Assembly: GCA_002338255.1 (NCBI GenBank)
Contig: DDHX01000056.1
Coordinates: 35,015 to 44,273 of the forward strand
DNA from: Ruminococcaceae bacterium UBA1865
GTDB taxonomy: Bacteria; Bacillota; Clostridia; Oscillospirales; Acutalibacteraceae
Length of the DNA: 9,259 nt
Direction: 5' to 3'
Positions 1 to 6,586 of this stretch are shown here, piece by piece. The first letter of the stretch is position 1; every line of letters starts with the position of its first letter. The translations under genes were made by a program, and so were the position numbers. The notes beneath the pieces were generated by a model, which saw only the letters and a program-made list of their open reading frames with translations, did not search any database and was not told where the DNA came from.

Positions 1-679
1 GGCCGATGTCTCGCTCTCAGACGAATGCAGGAAGATTTTCGACCGTACGATGAAAGAATTCGGCCGCTGCGATATCCTAATCAATGACGCGGGGGTGTCT
101 AACGGCGCAGATCTTTTAGACATAAAGGAACGGGACATAAAGTGGGTCATGGAAGTCAACGTTTATGCCCACTGGTTCATGATGCAGCAGTTCATTCCTC
201 AGATGAAAAGTCAGGGCACGCACTGCCAGATATTGAACGTCTGCTCCATAGCGGGACTCATCACTTTAGGATCCGCACCCGTCTACTTCAGCACAAAACA
301 TGCGGCAGTCGCTTTGTCGGAGTGCGTATACAAGTCTCTTAAGGCGTCCGGCGACGACATCGATGTTTCTGTATTCTGCCCCGGATTTGTGCAGACTGAG
401 ATGCATCTGACCGACCGGCATCGTCCGGAAAGGTTTGCTATTCCGGACGGCGATCCATATTACGGTTCGGAAGAATACAAGAAGTTCATCGAGTTCAATA
501 AGAAAATTCTCGACAACGGCGCTCCGTTGGAGCCTACAGTTGAAAAAGTATTTGAATCCCTTGCGAAAAAGCAGTTCTACATTCTAACACATGAAAATTA
601 TGATGAGCTCTTAAAACAGCAGGGAATTTATCAGGCAAACAGAACAGAACCTGTTGACCCTTCCCTTTTAACAAAATAA
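1..679 (+). CDS. Short-chain dehydrogenase/reductase (SDR), 5' end cut off by the window
   Basis: NAD(P)-dependent oxidoreductase of the classical SDR family; the substrate is not predictable. The reading frame is open from base 2, so the ATG at 50 is internal rather than the start. About 225 residues are visible, and the N-terminal Rossmann glycine motif (TGxxxGxG, roughly 45-50 residues) lies outside the window. Visible family landmarks are: NDAG at 83-94 (normally NNAG), the structural Asn in the VNVYA segment, the catalytic Ser in NVCSIAG, and the YFSTK catalytic Tyr/Lys pair (Tyr codon 284-286, Lys codon 296-298). The cofactor-side PGFVQTEM segment follows. The C-terminal tail after about base 500 is hydrophilic and not diagnostic. 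The protein is cytosolic. The stop is 14 bases before the next gene, so the two are probably co-transcribed. The first half is GC-richer than the following genes. Confidence 0.9.
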   Translation, partial: ADVSLSDECRKIFDRTMKEFGRCDILINDAGVSNGADLLDIKERDIKWVMEVNVYAHWFMMQQFIPQMKSQGTHCQILNVCSIAGLITLGSAPVYFSTKHAAVALSECVYKSLKASGDDIDVSVFCPGFVQTEMHLTDRHRPERFAIPDGDPYYGSEEYKKFIEFNKKILDNGAPLEPTVEKVFESLAKKQFYILTHENYDELLKQQGIYQANRTEPVDPSLLTK

Positions 680-693
680 TAAGGAGTAAAATT

Positions 694-1203
694 ATGAATG
701 AAACAGTACAGAAGCGCTTTATGCTCTACTTCCGCCTGTCTCTGCTTGTCTGGATTCTGATTGCAAACGCAATTCTTACCATTATGAATTTTCAATACGG
801 CTGGCTGATTTTTATCAGCAATATCATGTTGTTTACGATGGAGGGAGACATAAAGGACAGACTGATTTCCGTTGAGGTGGGCGGTTTTGTGGGGCTTGTG
901 CTCACAGTGGTTGCTCTTCTTGCTATTTCAGCACTGAAACCAGTTCTTGGCAACCTTTTCGGCTTTTTGATTCCTCTGGCTGTCGTTCTTTTTATACTGA
1001 TTGTCCTGCATCCGTATGCACCGAAGGTTCTTAACAACGTGGGGTTTGCGTACCTGACCTGTGCATGCATCGATGTAACCGCTTTTTCGTCGAATATTCC
1101 ACTCTTTTTTGGTACCTTTATTGTCGGCAGCCTCGTTTTTAACGGAGTCTGTGTTCTCCTTATGGGGCCATGTAAAAAGCTGGCAATGAAAAGTAAAGCG
1201 TAG
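694..1203 (+). CDS. Multi-pass membrane protein of unknown function
   Basis: I do not recognise this 169-residue protein with certainty. The size and layout resemble small DUF1097/YcdZ-like inner membrane proteins, but I could not match a motif. Hydrophobic segments lie at about residues 11-32, 35-48, 61-81, 87-106, 115-130 and 133-157, which fits five or six membrane passes. A short charged loop (EGDIKDR, 50-56) separates the second and third, and there is a Lys-rich C-terminal tail. A HPYAPKVLNNVGFAYLT stretch at 106-122 is the most motif-like part. The start is well supported by AAGGAG at 681-686, seven bases before the ATG. It follows the SDR gene by 14 bases and is followed by a terminator, so it is probably the last gene of that operon. 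Confidence 0.8.
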   Translation: MNETVQKRFMLYFRLSLLVWILIANAILTIMNFQYGWLIFISNIMLFTMEGDIKDRLISVEVGGFVGLVLTVVALLAISALKPVLGNLFGFLIPLAVVLFILIVLHPYAPKVLNNVGFAYLTCACIDVTAFSSNIPLFFGTFIVGSLVFNGVCVLLMGPCKKLAMKSKA

Positions 1204-1249
1204 GCAAAAAACAGTGTAATTTGCAGCATTATAGTCAATTTAATAAAGC

Positions 1250-1299
1250 AATGACCTCTAAGCAGCCAGAATATCACTGATTGCTTAGAGGTCATTTTT
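1250..1299 (+). terminator. Intrinsic terminator, possibly bidirectional
   Basis: A perfect 15-bp stem (1250-1264 with 1282-1296) around a 17-base loop is followed by a T run at 1295-1299. It lies 46 bases after the stop of the membrane protein gene. Because mntH converges on it from the right and the opposite strand reads GCTTTATT after the stem, it may also end the mntH transcript, less efficiently. Confidence 0.85.
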
Positions 1300-1331
1300 A
1301 ATAGGCGGAAATATAAAACCGGTACAAGAGG

Positions 1332-2639
1332 TCATGCATTACCCGTAAATGTAAGATATAGCAGTACCGCATTTAAAGAAATAATGATTGCCGCAATCGC
1401 GATACCTAAAAAACGAACCCTTGTTGTGTTTACAAAGTCGCCCATCAAATCTTTGCGCTTTGCAATAATAAGCATTTGAATAATCGGCATCGGCAATATA
1501 AAACTTAGCGCAACCTGACTCATAACAAGGGCATTCATGGGGTTGATGCCGACTGCAATAATAATCAGTGCCGGCAGCATAGTTACGAGCCTTCTCAGGT
1601 TGATTGGAATGCTGATGTTTACAAAACCTTTCATAATTGTCTGCCCAGCCATAGTACCGACCGCCGAGGATGATAATCCGGCAGCAAGTAATGCAATTCC
1701 AAAAGCACCGCTGGAAAGTGAGCCCAATAAAGGTTCCAATGATTTGTGGGCTTCCTGCATGGTTTCCACTACAACTCCGTTTTTAAAAAACACGGCAGCT
1801 GATACAACCACCATAGCGGCGTTGACAAAAAATGCAATGTTCATCGCAATGGAGATATCCATTTTCTCCATCTTAAGATGGTGCTTTTTCCCTTCTAATG
1901 ATGTATCCGTACACCTGCATTGAACAAGCTGAGAATGCAAATATATTACATGCGGCATAACAGTAGCACCCAGCATTCCTACGGCAATGGTTACCGCCTC
2001 TCCATTTGGGAGAGTGGGAATAAAGGTATGGATTCCCACCTGAGCCCAGTCGGGTTTTGCCAAGAACAGTTCAAGTAAATAAGCAATACTAATCACTGCA
2101 ACCAGTATGGTGATAATGATTTCCACTGATTTTTGCCCGTATTTCTCTGTATAGCAAATTAAAAAAGTCAGCAGACCTGTCAGTAAACCTGCATATAACA
2201 TAGGGATGTGAAATAAAAGATTCAACCCTAAAGTTCCGCCGAGAAATTCCGCAAGGTCAGTTGCCATAGCGCTTAGTTCCGCGATAATCCAAAAAATCCA
2301 ATTTGTTGATTTCGAAAAGACTTTTGCACACATTTCAGGTAAATTACAGCCGGTTGCGATTCCGAGTTTTGCAGACATAGTCTGCAAAAAAATCGCCATT
2401 ACGTTACTGACCAAAATTACCCAAATTAGGGCATAATTGAATTTTGACCCGCCGCTGATGTTGGTTGCAAAATTGCCGGGATCAATATAGGCTACGCTTA
2501 CAACGAACGCAGGGCCTAAATACTTCGTAAGCTGTCTTATTTTGCCTCTGGGATAAAGTACGAGTGGTTTATTATATAAAACAGGATGATCTGTAAGCTG
2601 ACCTATTCCCGCATGAATAATACCATCTTCATTTTGCAT
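1332..2639 (-). CDS. mntH: Nramp-family proton-coupled Mn(II) importer
   Basis: Secondary transporter bringing Mn(II), and possibly Fe(II), into the cell with protons. The Nramp signature is intact. DPGNFATN in TM1 carries the metal-binding Asp and Asn, and GATVMPHVIYLHS in TM6 carries the metal-binding Met and the conserved His. Hydrophobic segments fit about eleven membrane helices. Two in-frame starts exist. The upstream ATG (2657) has only AGAAG directly against it. The ATG at 2639 has AAGGTGAT nine bases upstream (complement of 2647-2654), so I choose it, giving 435 residues; the longer form would be 441. It is divergent from an MntR-type regulator, and the shared region contains a promoter for each gene plus an inverted repeat. 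Repression by Mn-loaded MntR is therefore the expected control. Substrate assignment rests on family motifs and this neighbour. Confidence 0.93.
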   Translation of the reverse strand: MQNEDGIIHAGIGQLTDHPVLYNKPLVLYPRGKIRQLTKYLGPAFVVSVAYIDPGNFATNISGGSKFNYALIWVILVSNVMAIFLQTMSAKLGIATGCNLPEMCAKVFSKSTNWIFWIIAELSAMATDLAEFLGGTLGLNLLFHIPMLYAGLLTGLLTFLICYTEKYGQKSVEIIITILVAVISIAYLLELFLAKPDWAQVGIHTFIPTLPNGEAVTIAVGMLGATVMPHVIYLHSQLVQCRCTDTSLEGKKHHLKMEKMDISIAMNIAFFVNAAMVVVSAAVFFKNGVVVETMQEAHKSLEPLLGSLSSGAFGIALLAAGLSSSAVGTMAGQTIMKGFVNISIPINLRRLVTMLPALIIIAVGINPMNALVMSQVALSFILPMPIIQMLIIAKRKDLMGDFVNTTRVRFLGIAIAAIIISLNAVLLYLTFTGNA

Positions 2640-2646
2640 ATTATTT

Positions 2647-2654
2647 ATCACCTT
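2647..2654 (-). promoter_or_regulatory. Ribosome binding site deciding the mntH start
   Basis: The - strand reads AAGGTGAT, a good match to the 3' end of 16S rRNA. It lies inside the first codons of the longer reading frame and at proper distance from the ATG at 2639. This favours the shorter protein. Confidence 0.6.
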
Positions 2655-2667
2655 CATCTTCTGTTTT

Positions 2668-2687
2668 GTTTGTTGACACTAACAAAC
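2668..2687. promoter_or_regulatory. Candidate MntR operator (perfect inverted repeat)
   Basis: GTTTGTT (2668-2674) and AACAAAC (2681-2687) are perfect inverted arms around a 6-base spacer. The repeat covers the -35 box of the regulator promoter and lies just downstream of the expected mntH transcription start. Binding here could repress both genes. The assignment to MntR is inferred from position; I cannot match it to a verified consensus. Confidence 0.5.
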
Positions 2688-2702
2688 TTTGGTTAATATA
2701 AA
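2673..2702 (+). promoter_or_regulatory. Sigma-A-type promoter for the MntR-like gene
   Basis: A perfect -35 TTGACA (2673-2678) and TATAAA (2697-2702) are separated by 18 bases. Transcription would start near 2709, leaving a leader of about 87 bases before the ATG. Confidence 0.6.
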
Positions 2703-2730
2703 TTATGCCTGCAAACAAAATGTGTTCCAA
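2702..2730 (-). promoter_or_regulatory. Sigma-A-type promoter for mntH
   Basis: On the - strand TTGGAA (complement of 2725-2730) and CATAAT (complement of 2702-2707) are 17 bases apart. Transcription would start near 2695, about 55 bases before the preferred mntH start. The -10 box touches the -10 box of the opposite promoter. Confidence 0.55.
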
Positions 2731-2795
2731 CAGGGAATAAATATTGGACCGTACGAATATATTTATCATTACGACTTTTTTGGTTAGGAGAAATT

Positions 2796-3272
2796 ATGGA
2801 AAGTAAAAAATTTTACACTTTTAGTGAATACATGAAAAAAGATGTCAATTCCCTGACCGCCTCTATGGAGGATTATCTTGAAATGATTTACCGGTTATCC
2901 GCAAATTCCGGATTTACAAGAATTCATACACTGTCGCAGGCTCTGAATGTACAACCGCCTTCCGCTACAAAAATGGTACAGCATCTCGCGAATTTGCAGC
3001 TCGTAGAATATGAAAAATACGGCGTTATTATTCTGAAAGAAAAAGGGAAAGAATTGGGAGAACAGCTCTTGAATCGTCATATGATGATCGAAAGCTTTAT
3101 GAAAATTATTGGCGTCGGTGATGAAAAAACACTTGAAGAAACTGAAAAAATCGAGCATATGTTAGGTGGTGACACCATAAAATGTTTTGAAAATTTTGTG
3201 GAATTTATGAAACAAAACCCGGATATTTTGGAACGCTATACGACTTTTCAAAAAAATTGTAAAATCACATAA
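2796..3272 (+). CDS. mntR: MntR-type (DtxR family) manganese-responsive repressor
   Basis: Metal-dependent winged-helix repressor of Mn uptake. An N-terminal DNA-binding domain (about residues 22-90, recognition-helix region PPSATKMVQHL at 54-64) is followed by a helical dimerisation and metal domain (about 91-150). There is no C-terminal SH3-like domain, as expected for MntR. All six primary metal ligands known in Bacillus subtilis MntR (D8, E11, H77, E99, E102, H103) are present at D26, E29, H95, E117, E120 and H121, a constant offset of 18 with no gaps. The offset comes from an 18-residue N-terminal extension. I keep it because AGGAG (2786-2790) sits five bases before this ATG and the later in-frame ATG (2832) has no ribosome binding site. 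It is divergent from mntH, its likely main target. Confidence 0.92.
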   Translation: MESKKFYTFSEYMKKDVNSLTASMEDYLEMIYRLSANSGFTRIHTLSQALNVQPPSATKMVQHLANLQLVEYEKYGVIILKEKGKELGEQLLNRHMMIESFMKIIGVGDEKTLEETEKIEHMLGGDTIKCFENFVEFMKQNPDILERYTTFQKNCKIT

Positions 3273-3313
3273 AATCTCAAATTTAATGTTGTTATTTTAA
3301 TGAAATAAACTTT

Positions 3314-3355
3314 CAATCCGAATGTGGGTTCAACACCCTGCGTTCGGATTGTTTT
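3314..3355 (+). terminator. Intrinsic terminator after the MntR-like gene
   Basis: A 9-bp stem (3314-3322 with 3343-3351) extended by an inner GGGT/ACCC pairing is followed by TTTT at 3352-3355. It starts about 40 bases after the stop of the regulator gene. Confidence 0.8.
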
Positions 3356-3438
3356 CGTATAAAAAATTCATCAATGTATGTTATAACAATAAAATTTGTT
3401 TGGATAGGTAATTTACATATAAATAATAGACGCAAAGC

Positions 3439-3473
3439 AAAAAAAGGTCACAAGGCGATTTTGCCTTGTGACC
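3439..3473 (-). terminator. Intrinsic terminator after the GNAT gene
   Basis: A perfect 11-bp stem (3446-3456 with 3463-3473) has a 6-base loop. On the - strand it is followed by seven T (complement of 3439-3445). It ends transcription of the acetyltransferase gene and faces the terminator at 3314-3355 tail to tail. Confidence 0.88.
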
Positions 3474-3512
3474 AAACTGCGAGCAATATTGATAAGGGGA
3501 AATAGCTTTGGG

Positions 3513-4031
3513 TTAGCAATATTTATAGGATGGATGGTAGAGCTGTGTAGGAGCATAAAAATTATCACCAATGTATTTAAACCCTAACTTCTCAAGTAAT
3601 TTCTTTGAATCGGTATTGTCTGGGTGATGCCCTGCAAATATATTATCGACAGTCAATGTGTTGAACGCATAATTAATGACTCCCTGAATAGCTTCTGTTG
3701 CAATGCCTTTTCCCCAATAAATAGGTCTTAGATGAATCCCGATTTCGAAGATATGATTCTCCATTTCAAAAGGACGCAGACCACAGCAGCCGATAAAATC
3801 ATCCGATTCTAAATCGAAAATAGGCCAATACTGAACATGATAGCGTGTTTTATTAGCTATCTCTTTGCTTAATCGGTTCTGAATATCTTGTTCTGTGAAT
3901 TTACCGTTAGCACAGATGTACTTTGTAACCGCATGATTACTCCAAAGCAAGTGGGCCAGGTCAAAATCTTTTTCAGTCCATTCGGAGAAACCTATTCGAT
4001 CTGTTTTAAGAAAATACTGCCGTTTCATCAT
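3513..4031 (-). CDS. GNAT-family N-acetyltransferase (RimJ/RimL-like)
   Basis: Transfers an acetyl group from acetyl-CoA to an amine; the acceptor is unknown (a protein N-terminus, small metabolite or antibiotic are all possible in this subfamily). The protein has 172 residues, normal for the family. It opens with a typical beta strand (YFLKTDRIGFSEWTEKDF, 6-23). The acetyl-CoA pyrophosphate-binding motif A lies at about 95-123 with the YWGKGIATEA turn at 105-114. Motif B follows at 135-153 (HHPDNTDS, then the LLEKLGF helix end). No signal peptide or membrane segment is present. Two adjacent ATGs (4031 and 4028) begin the frame. AGAGG upstream is three bases from the first and six from the second, so 4028 may be the true start. 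The gene stands alone between convergent mntR and the upstream membrane protein gene, and has its own strong terminator. Confidence 0.88.
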   Translation of the reverse strand: MMKRQYFLKTDRIGFSEWTEKDFDLAHLLWSNHAVTKYICANGKFTEQDIQNRLSKEIANKTRYHVQYWPIFDLESDDFIGCCGLRPFEMENHIFEIGIHLRPIYWGKGIATEAIQGVINYAFNTLTVDNIFAGHHPDNTDSKKLLEKLGFKYIGDNFYAPTQLYHPSYKYC

Positions 4032-4176
4032 TAACCTCTTTTATATTATTTGTACTGCCAATTGCGGGTCAAATATGAAGTTTAAAGGGCTCTACAACTT
4101 TGCATTGGTACTATATAAAATAGGGAATAGAGGATAAACGGTAGAATACTGGGCTTATACGAAGCTCAGATTGTAC

Positions 4177-4467
4177 TCAAAATATTGCAAAGGCGCAAAT
4201 CAGCATTGTGATAAACCATGCAATGATTAAGAGTAATGTTACCCATGCAAATGCTTTTTCAACGGCGGATAAATCCTTAATATAGTTCGATTTTTCACCT
4301 TTCGCCATATCTGGAACAATGAGCCATAAAACCATGCATGCTGCTATGGATATACCAGAAAGTCCGTAATAGTGAATTGGAATCATTTTAACAGCACATA
4401 TAATATTCCAAACAATACTGGCGCATAAAAGAAAAGCAAAAATTAGTCGTTTTGTTTTAATCTTCAT
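4177..4467 (-). CDS. Small membrane protein of unknown function (96 residues)
   Basis: I do not recognise a family. The protein has three hydrophobic segments at about residues 8-27, 34-51 and 72-94. A basic N-terminus (MKIKTKR) suggests the first residues stay inside, and a hydrophilic stretch of about 52-70 (DMAKGEKSNYIKDLSAVE) links segments two and three. The start is supported by GAGG seven bases upstream and by a promoter candidate at 4498-4526. It appears monocistronic: the next gene in the same direction begins 146 bases downstream. A weak hairpin (4149-4156 with 4162-4169) lies just after the stop, but it has no T run. No partner gene hints at a role. Confidence 0.72.
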   Translation of the reverse strand: MKIKTKRLIFAFLLCASIVWNIICAVKMIPIHYYGLSGISIAACMVLWLIVPDMAKGEKSNYIKDLSAVEKAFAWVTLLLIIAWFITMLICAFAIF

Positions 4468-4497
4468 TTCATTACCTCAATCAATATAAATAATCGG

Positions 4498-4526
4498 ATT
4501 GTATCCTCAAAGAATATCACAAACAA
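4498..4526 (-). promoter_or_regulatory. Promoter candidate for the 96-residue membrane protein
   Basis: On the - strand TTGTTT (complement of 4521-4526) and TACAAT (complement of 4498-4503) are separated by 17 bases. The expected transcription start is near 4491, about 24 bases before the ATG and just ahead of the ribosome binding site. Confidence 0.5.
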
Positions 4527-4734
4527 ACTGGGAAGTTTATTCCCGCTTTCAAAACACCCAATACTGATCTAATGCGCAGCCCGAATGGATTCTGAACCTC
4601 GTGCTATATCTATAATAAGAGCGGTTCTGCTTTCACACTTCAGCCGTTAATGTATATTCTTTTCAAATAATTATATTACCATCAATCTCTAATTACAACA
4701 TATATCGCTAAAATGCAAACTTAAAAATCCGACA
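4527..4734. other. Intergenic stretch without a recognised feature
   Basis: The full gap between coding regions is 4468-4817. Besides the promoter candidate at its left end and the terminator at its right end, I see no open reading frame of useful length, no tRNA-like fold and no convincing repeat. A TATAAT at 4611-4616 on the + strand lacks a matching -35 box. Confidence 0.5.
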
Positions 4735-4770
4735 CAAAAGTCACGAAACCTTTTGGCTTCGTGACTTTTG
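4735..4770 (-). terminator. Intrinsic terminator after the MgtC-family gene
   Basis: A 13-bp perfect stem (4735-4747 with 4758-4770) flanks a short CC-TTTT-GG apex. Its outer arms are A/T runs, so the structure can be read as a GTCACGAA stem followed by TTTTG on either strand. It lies 48 bases downstream of the MgtC-family stop codon. Confidence 0.75.
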
Positions 4771-4817
4771 GGGGCAGGTTACCTCGTTACTGTGATGGTT
4801 ATATTTTCGAAATCTGT

Positions 4818-5495
4818 TTACAATTCTTCTATAAAGTTAAGTCCCGCTGCACATTCTAATATTTGCAGCACATCAGCATGGGACTGATTTTGTTTTGTTT
4901 TTACTGAAAGCAAAACCGAGGTTGCCTTTTTCCCCGTTGCCTTGTTCTTAATGACTTGAATATTTGATATTTCCATATTATTTTCTTTTGCAATATTAAT
5001 AAGAGAGCCTAATCCACCAGGGGTATCGAATTCCATGTATAAATCTAACCGCTTTGATTTTACCCTCATACTTTCATCGAGCCTCTGTAAAACCGTCATA
5101 ACGAAGAAAATTGCAATTCCGCCAACAATTGCTCCCGCATAGAATCCTATGCCTATTGCAAGGCCGATACAAGCGGATGCCCAAAGTCCCGCTGCAGTGG
5201 TGAGCCCCCTCACTTGATTTCTGCCGGTAATGATAATTGTACCAGCGCCTAAAAAGCCTATCCCGCTGATTACCTGAGCTCCCAGTCTGCTGACATCGCC
5301 GGTATGAAAGGTCTCAAACACATACTGATTTGTCATCATAACCAGAGCGGCGCCAAGGCACACCAAGATATAAGTCCGAAACCCAGCGGGATGTCTTTTC
5401 TGCTCACGCTCAAAGCCCAGAGCGCCGCCAATTATGACAGACAAAAAAATCCGCACGGTAATTGAAAAATAATTAATTCCTTGCAGCATTTCCAA
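4818..5495 (-). CDS. MgtC/SapB-family membrane protein
   Basis: Inner membrane protein of the MgtC/SapB family, linked in other bacteria to Mg-limited growth and membrane potential or transport ATPase control; the exact role here is open. The family blocks are complete: ERE-x3-HPAGFRTYILVCLGAAL at about residues 29-51, RLGAQVISGIGFLGAG at 70-85, and VRGLTTAAGLWASACIG at 95-111. About four or five membrane segments cover residues 10-135. A soluble ACT-like C-terminal domain (about 148-225) follows, as in the longer family members. The translation start is unclear. The frame given opens with TTG at 5495, and the first ATG is at 5489. The strong AGGAGG (complement of 5514-5519) is 18 and 24 bases from these, but only 6 and 9 bases from in-frame ATC (5507) and ATA (5504). 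No Mg riboswitch (M-box) was recognised in the 155-base upstream gap. Confidence 0.9.
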   Translation of the reverse strand: MEMLQGINYFSITVRIFLSVIIGGALGFEREQKRHPAGFRTYILVCLGAALVMMTNQYVFETFHTGDVSRLGAQVISGIGFLGAGTIIITGRNQVRGLTTAAGLWASACIGLAIGIGFYAGAIVGGIAIFFVMTVLQRLDESMRVKSKRLDLYMEFDTPGGLGSLINIAKENNMEISNIQVIKNKATGKKATSVLLSVKTKQNQSHADVLQILECAAGLNFIEEL

Positions 5496-5513
5496 AACTT
5501 TTATGATGAATTT

Positions 5514-5519
5514 CCTCCT
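5514..5519 (-). promoter_or_regulatory. Consensus ribosome binding site far from any usual start codon
   Basis: The - strand reads AGGAGG. At normal spacing it points to in-frame ATC (5507-5505) or ATA (5504-5502) of the MgtC-family gene rather than to the TTG or ATG further in. A TATACT (complement of 5533-5538) just upstream could be the -10 box, though no good -35 accompanies it. Confidence 0.6.
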
Positions 5520-5650
5520 TTTGTATGGTTTAAGTATACAGATGGAGAATCGGCTTTATACCGCCCGCCACCTTATGCTCCCACTTTTTACATACTATCC
5601 CGAATCATTTAGCTTATAACAAAAATGGTCGCCTAAAAAAGTCGTTATTT

Positions 5651-6427
5651 TTAGAAGGAAAGAATATGATCAATCGCTTCTGCAAAGCCCTTTCCGCCTT
5701 CCAAAGTTGTGACAAATGTAGACAGATGCCGAATCTTCCCCACAAACGGCAAAATATTAGCAACGGCACAACTGTTGGGGAAGTAGGAAAACATCGGCTC
5801 ATCGTTCGGTGAATCGCCAAAGAAAATGCAGTTTTCCATTAAGTTCTCTTCATTTAATATTTCTTTCATGAAAAGTTTCGTCATCATGAGCTTATCATAA
5901 TTTCCAAACCATGCATTTACGTGAATCGAGCTAACTTTTGCATTAGCCCCCATTGAGATACAGATATCTTTGATTTTCTCCGCAGCTTCAAAACCTAAAT
6001 AAGGCGGATCTTCATTGAAATCCACCGCCAAATCATAAATTCGTGCGAATTGATCCTTTGCAACGCGGCAGCCGGGAACTCCTTCAAGGCAAGCTCTTTT
6101 CACAGCTCCCAATTTTGTTCTCGCTTCCACACCGAACACGGAAGGATGTGTGAATGTCTTCAAATGATTCTCTTCAAAATAATACACAAAAGCACCGTTT
6201 TCACCAACTCCCCCCTTAACAGGCCATTCTCTGATAATGAGGTCGCACCACCCGGCCGGCCTGCCGGTCACCGGTATCACGTGATAACCGGCATCATAAA
6301 GTTTCCACAGAGCGGTGTAGGATTCAGCGGGCAGCTTTCCGTTGGTAGTGATCGTATCGTCAATATCGCAAAGGATGTATTTTAATTTTGACACCCGTTC
6401 GGCATCCAGTTCTTTGATTGGTTTCAT
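5651..6427 (-). CDS. HAD-superfamily (type IIB) phosphatase
   Basis: Cytosolic Mg-dependent phosphatase, probably acting on a sugar phosphate or similar small phosphoester; the substrate is not predictable. It has 258 residues, usual for Cof/SPP-like HAD-IIB enzymes. All four HAD motifs are visible: DIDDT at 21-25 (nucleophile Asp21, acid/base Asp23), PVTGRP at 52-57 (Thr54), a motif III lysine probably Lys179 in NYDK, and GDSPNDEPM at 204-212 (metal Asp205 and Asp209). The type IIB alpha/beta cap is inserted between motifs II and III, about residues 80-175. The start is supported by GGAGG nine bases upstream. It lies 43 bases past the U-tract of the terminator that closes the upstream operon. 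No convincing promoter fits between, so read-through transcription is possible. A weak A/T-only stem (5633-5639 with 5648-5654) overlaps its stop. Confidence 0.9.
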   Translation of the reverse strand: MKPIKELDAERVSKLKYILCDIDDTITTNGKLPAESYTALWKLYDAGYHVIPVTGRPAGWCDLIIREWPVKGGVGENGAFVYYFEENHLKTFTHPSVFGVEARTKLGAVKRACLEGVPGCRVAKDQFARIYDLAVDFNEDPPYLGFEAAEKIKDICISMGANAKVSSIHVNAWFGNYDKLMMTKLFMKEILNEENLMENCIFFGDSPNDEPMFSYFPNSCAVANILPFVGKIRHLSTFVTTLEGGKGFAEAIDHILSF

Positions 6428-6473
6428 CGACCCATTCCTCCAAAAGATTTATTTCCTACGCGTTTATGTGCTT

Positions 6474-6512
6474 AAAAAACACACTTCCGGCAAACTGCAC
6501 TGCCGGAAGTGT
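6474..6512 (-). terminator. Intrinsic terminator after the GH2/GDPD operon
   Basis: A perfect 12-bp GC-rich stem (6481-6492 with 6501-6512) has an 8-base loop. On the - strand it is followed by GTTTTTT (complement of 6474-6480). It lies 75 bases after the phosphodiesterase stop and only about 46 bases before the ATG of the HAD gene. Confidence 0.88.
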
Positions 6513-6586
6513 CTGTATTTGATAGGCTATAGATATAAGTGAAACAAATAAGCTTATAATTTCTATCCATGCGGAAAATAATGATG

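Noticed and set aside
792..1295. Long open frame on the - strand opposite the small membrane protein gene
   Set aside because: It has no ribosome binding site or family features, and it runs through the terminator and antisense to a well-supported gene, so it is a shadow frame.
4149..4169. Hairpin after the 96-residue membrane protein gene as a terminator
   Set aside because: The 8-bp stem has a mismatch on the relevant strand and no T run follows, so it is too weak to call.
5496..5650. Possible Mg-sensing M-box or other riboswitch ahead of the MgtC-family gene
   Set aside because: I found none of the conserved M-box blocks. The region is short and shows only small G/C-rich pairings.
6548..6557. 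Palindrome ATAAGCTTAT as an operator
   Set aside because: It lies downstream of the phosphodiesterase stop, before a terminator, with no promoter nearby. Short A/T-rich palindromes are expected by chance.
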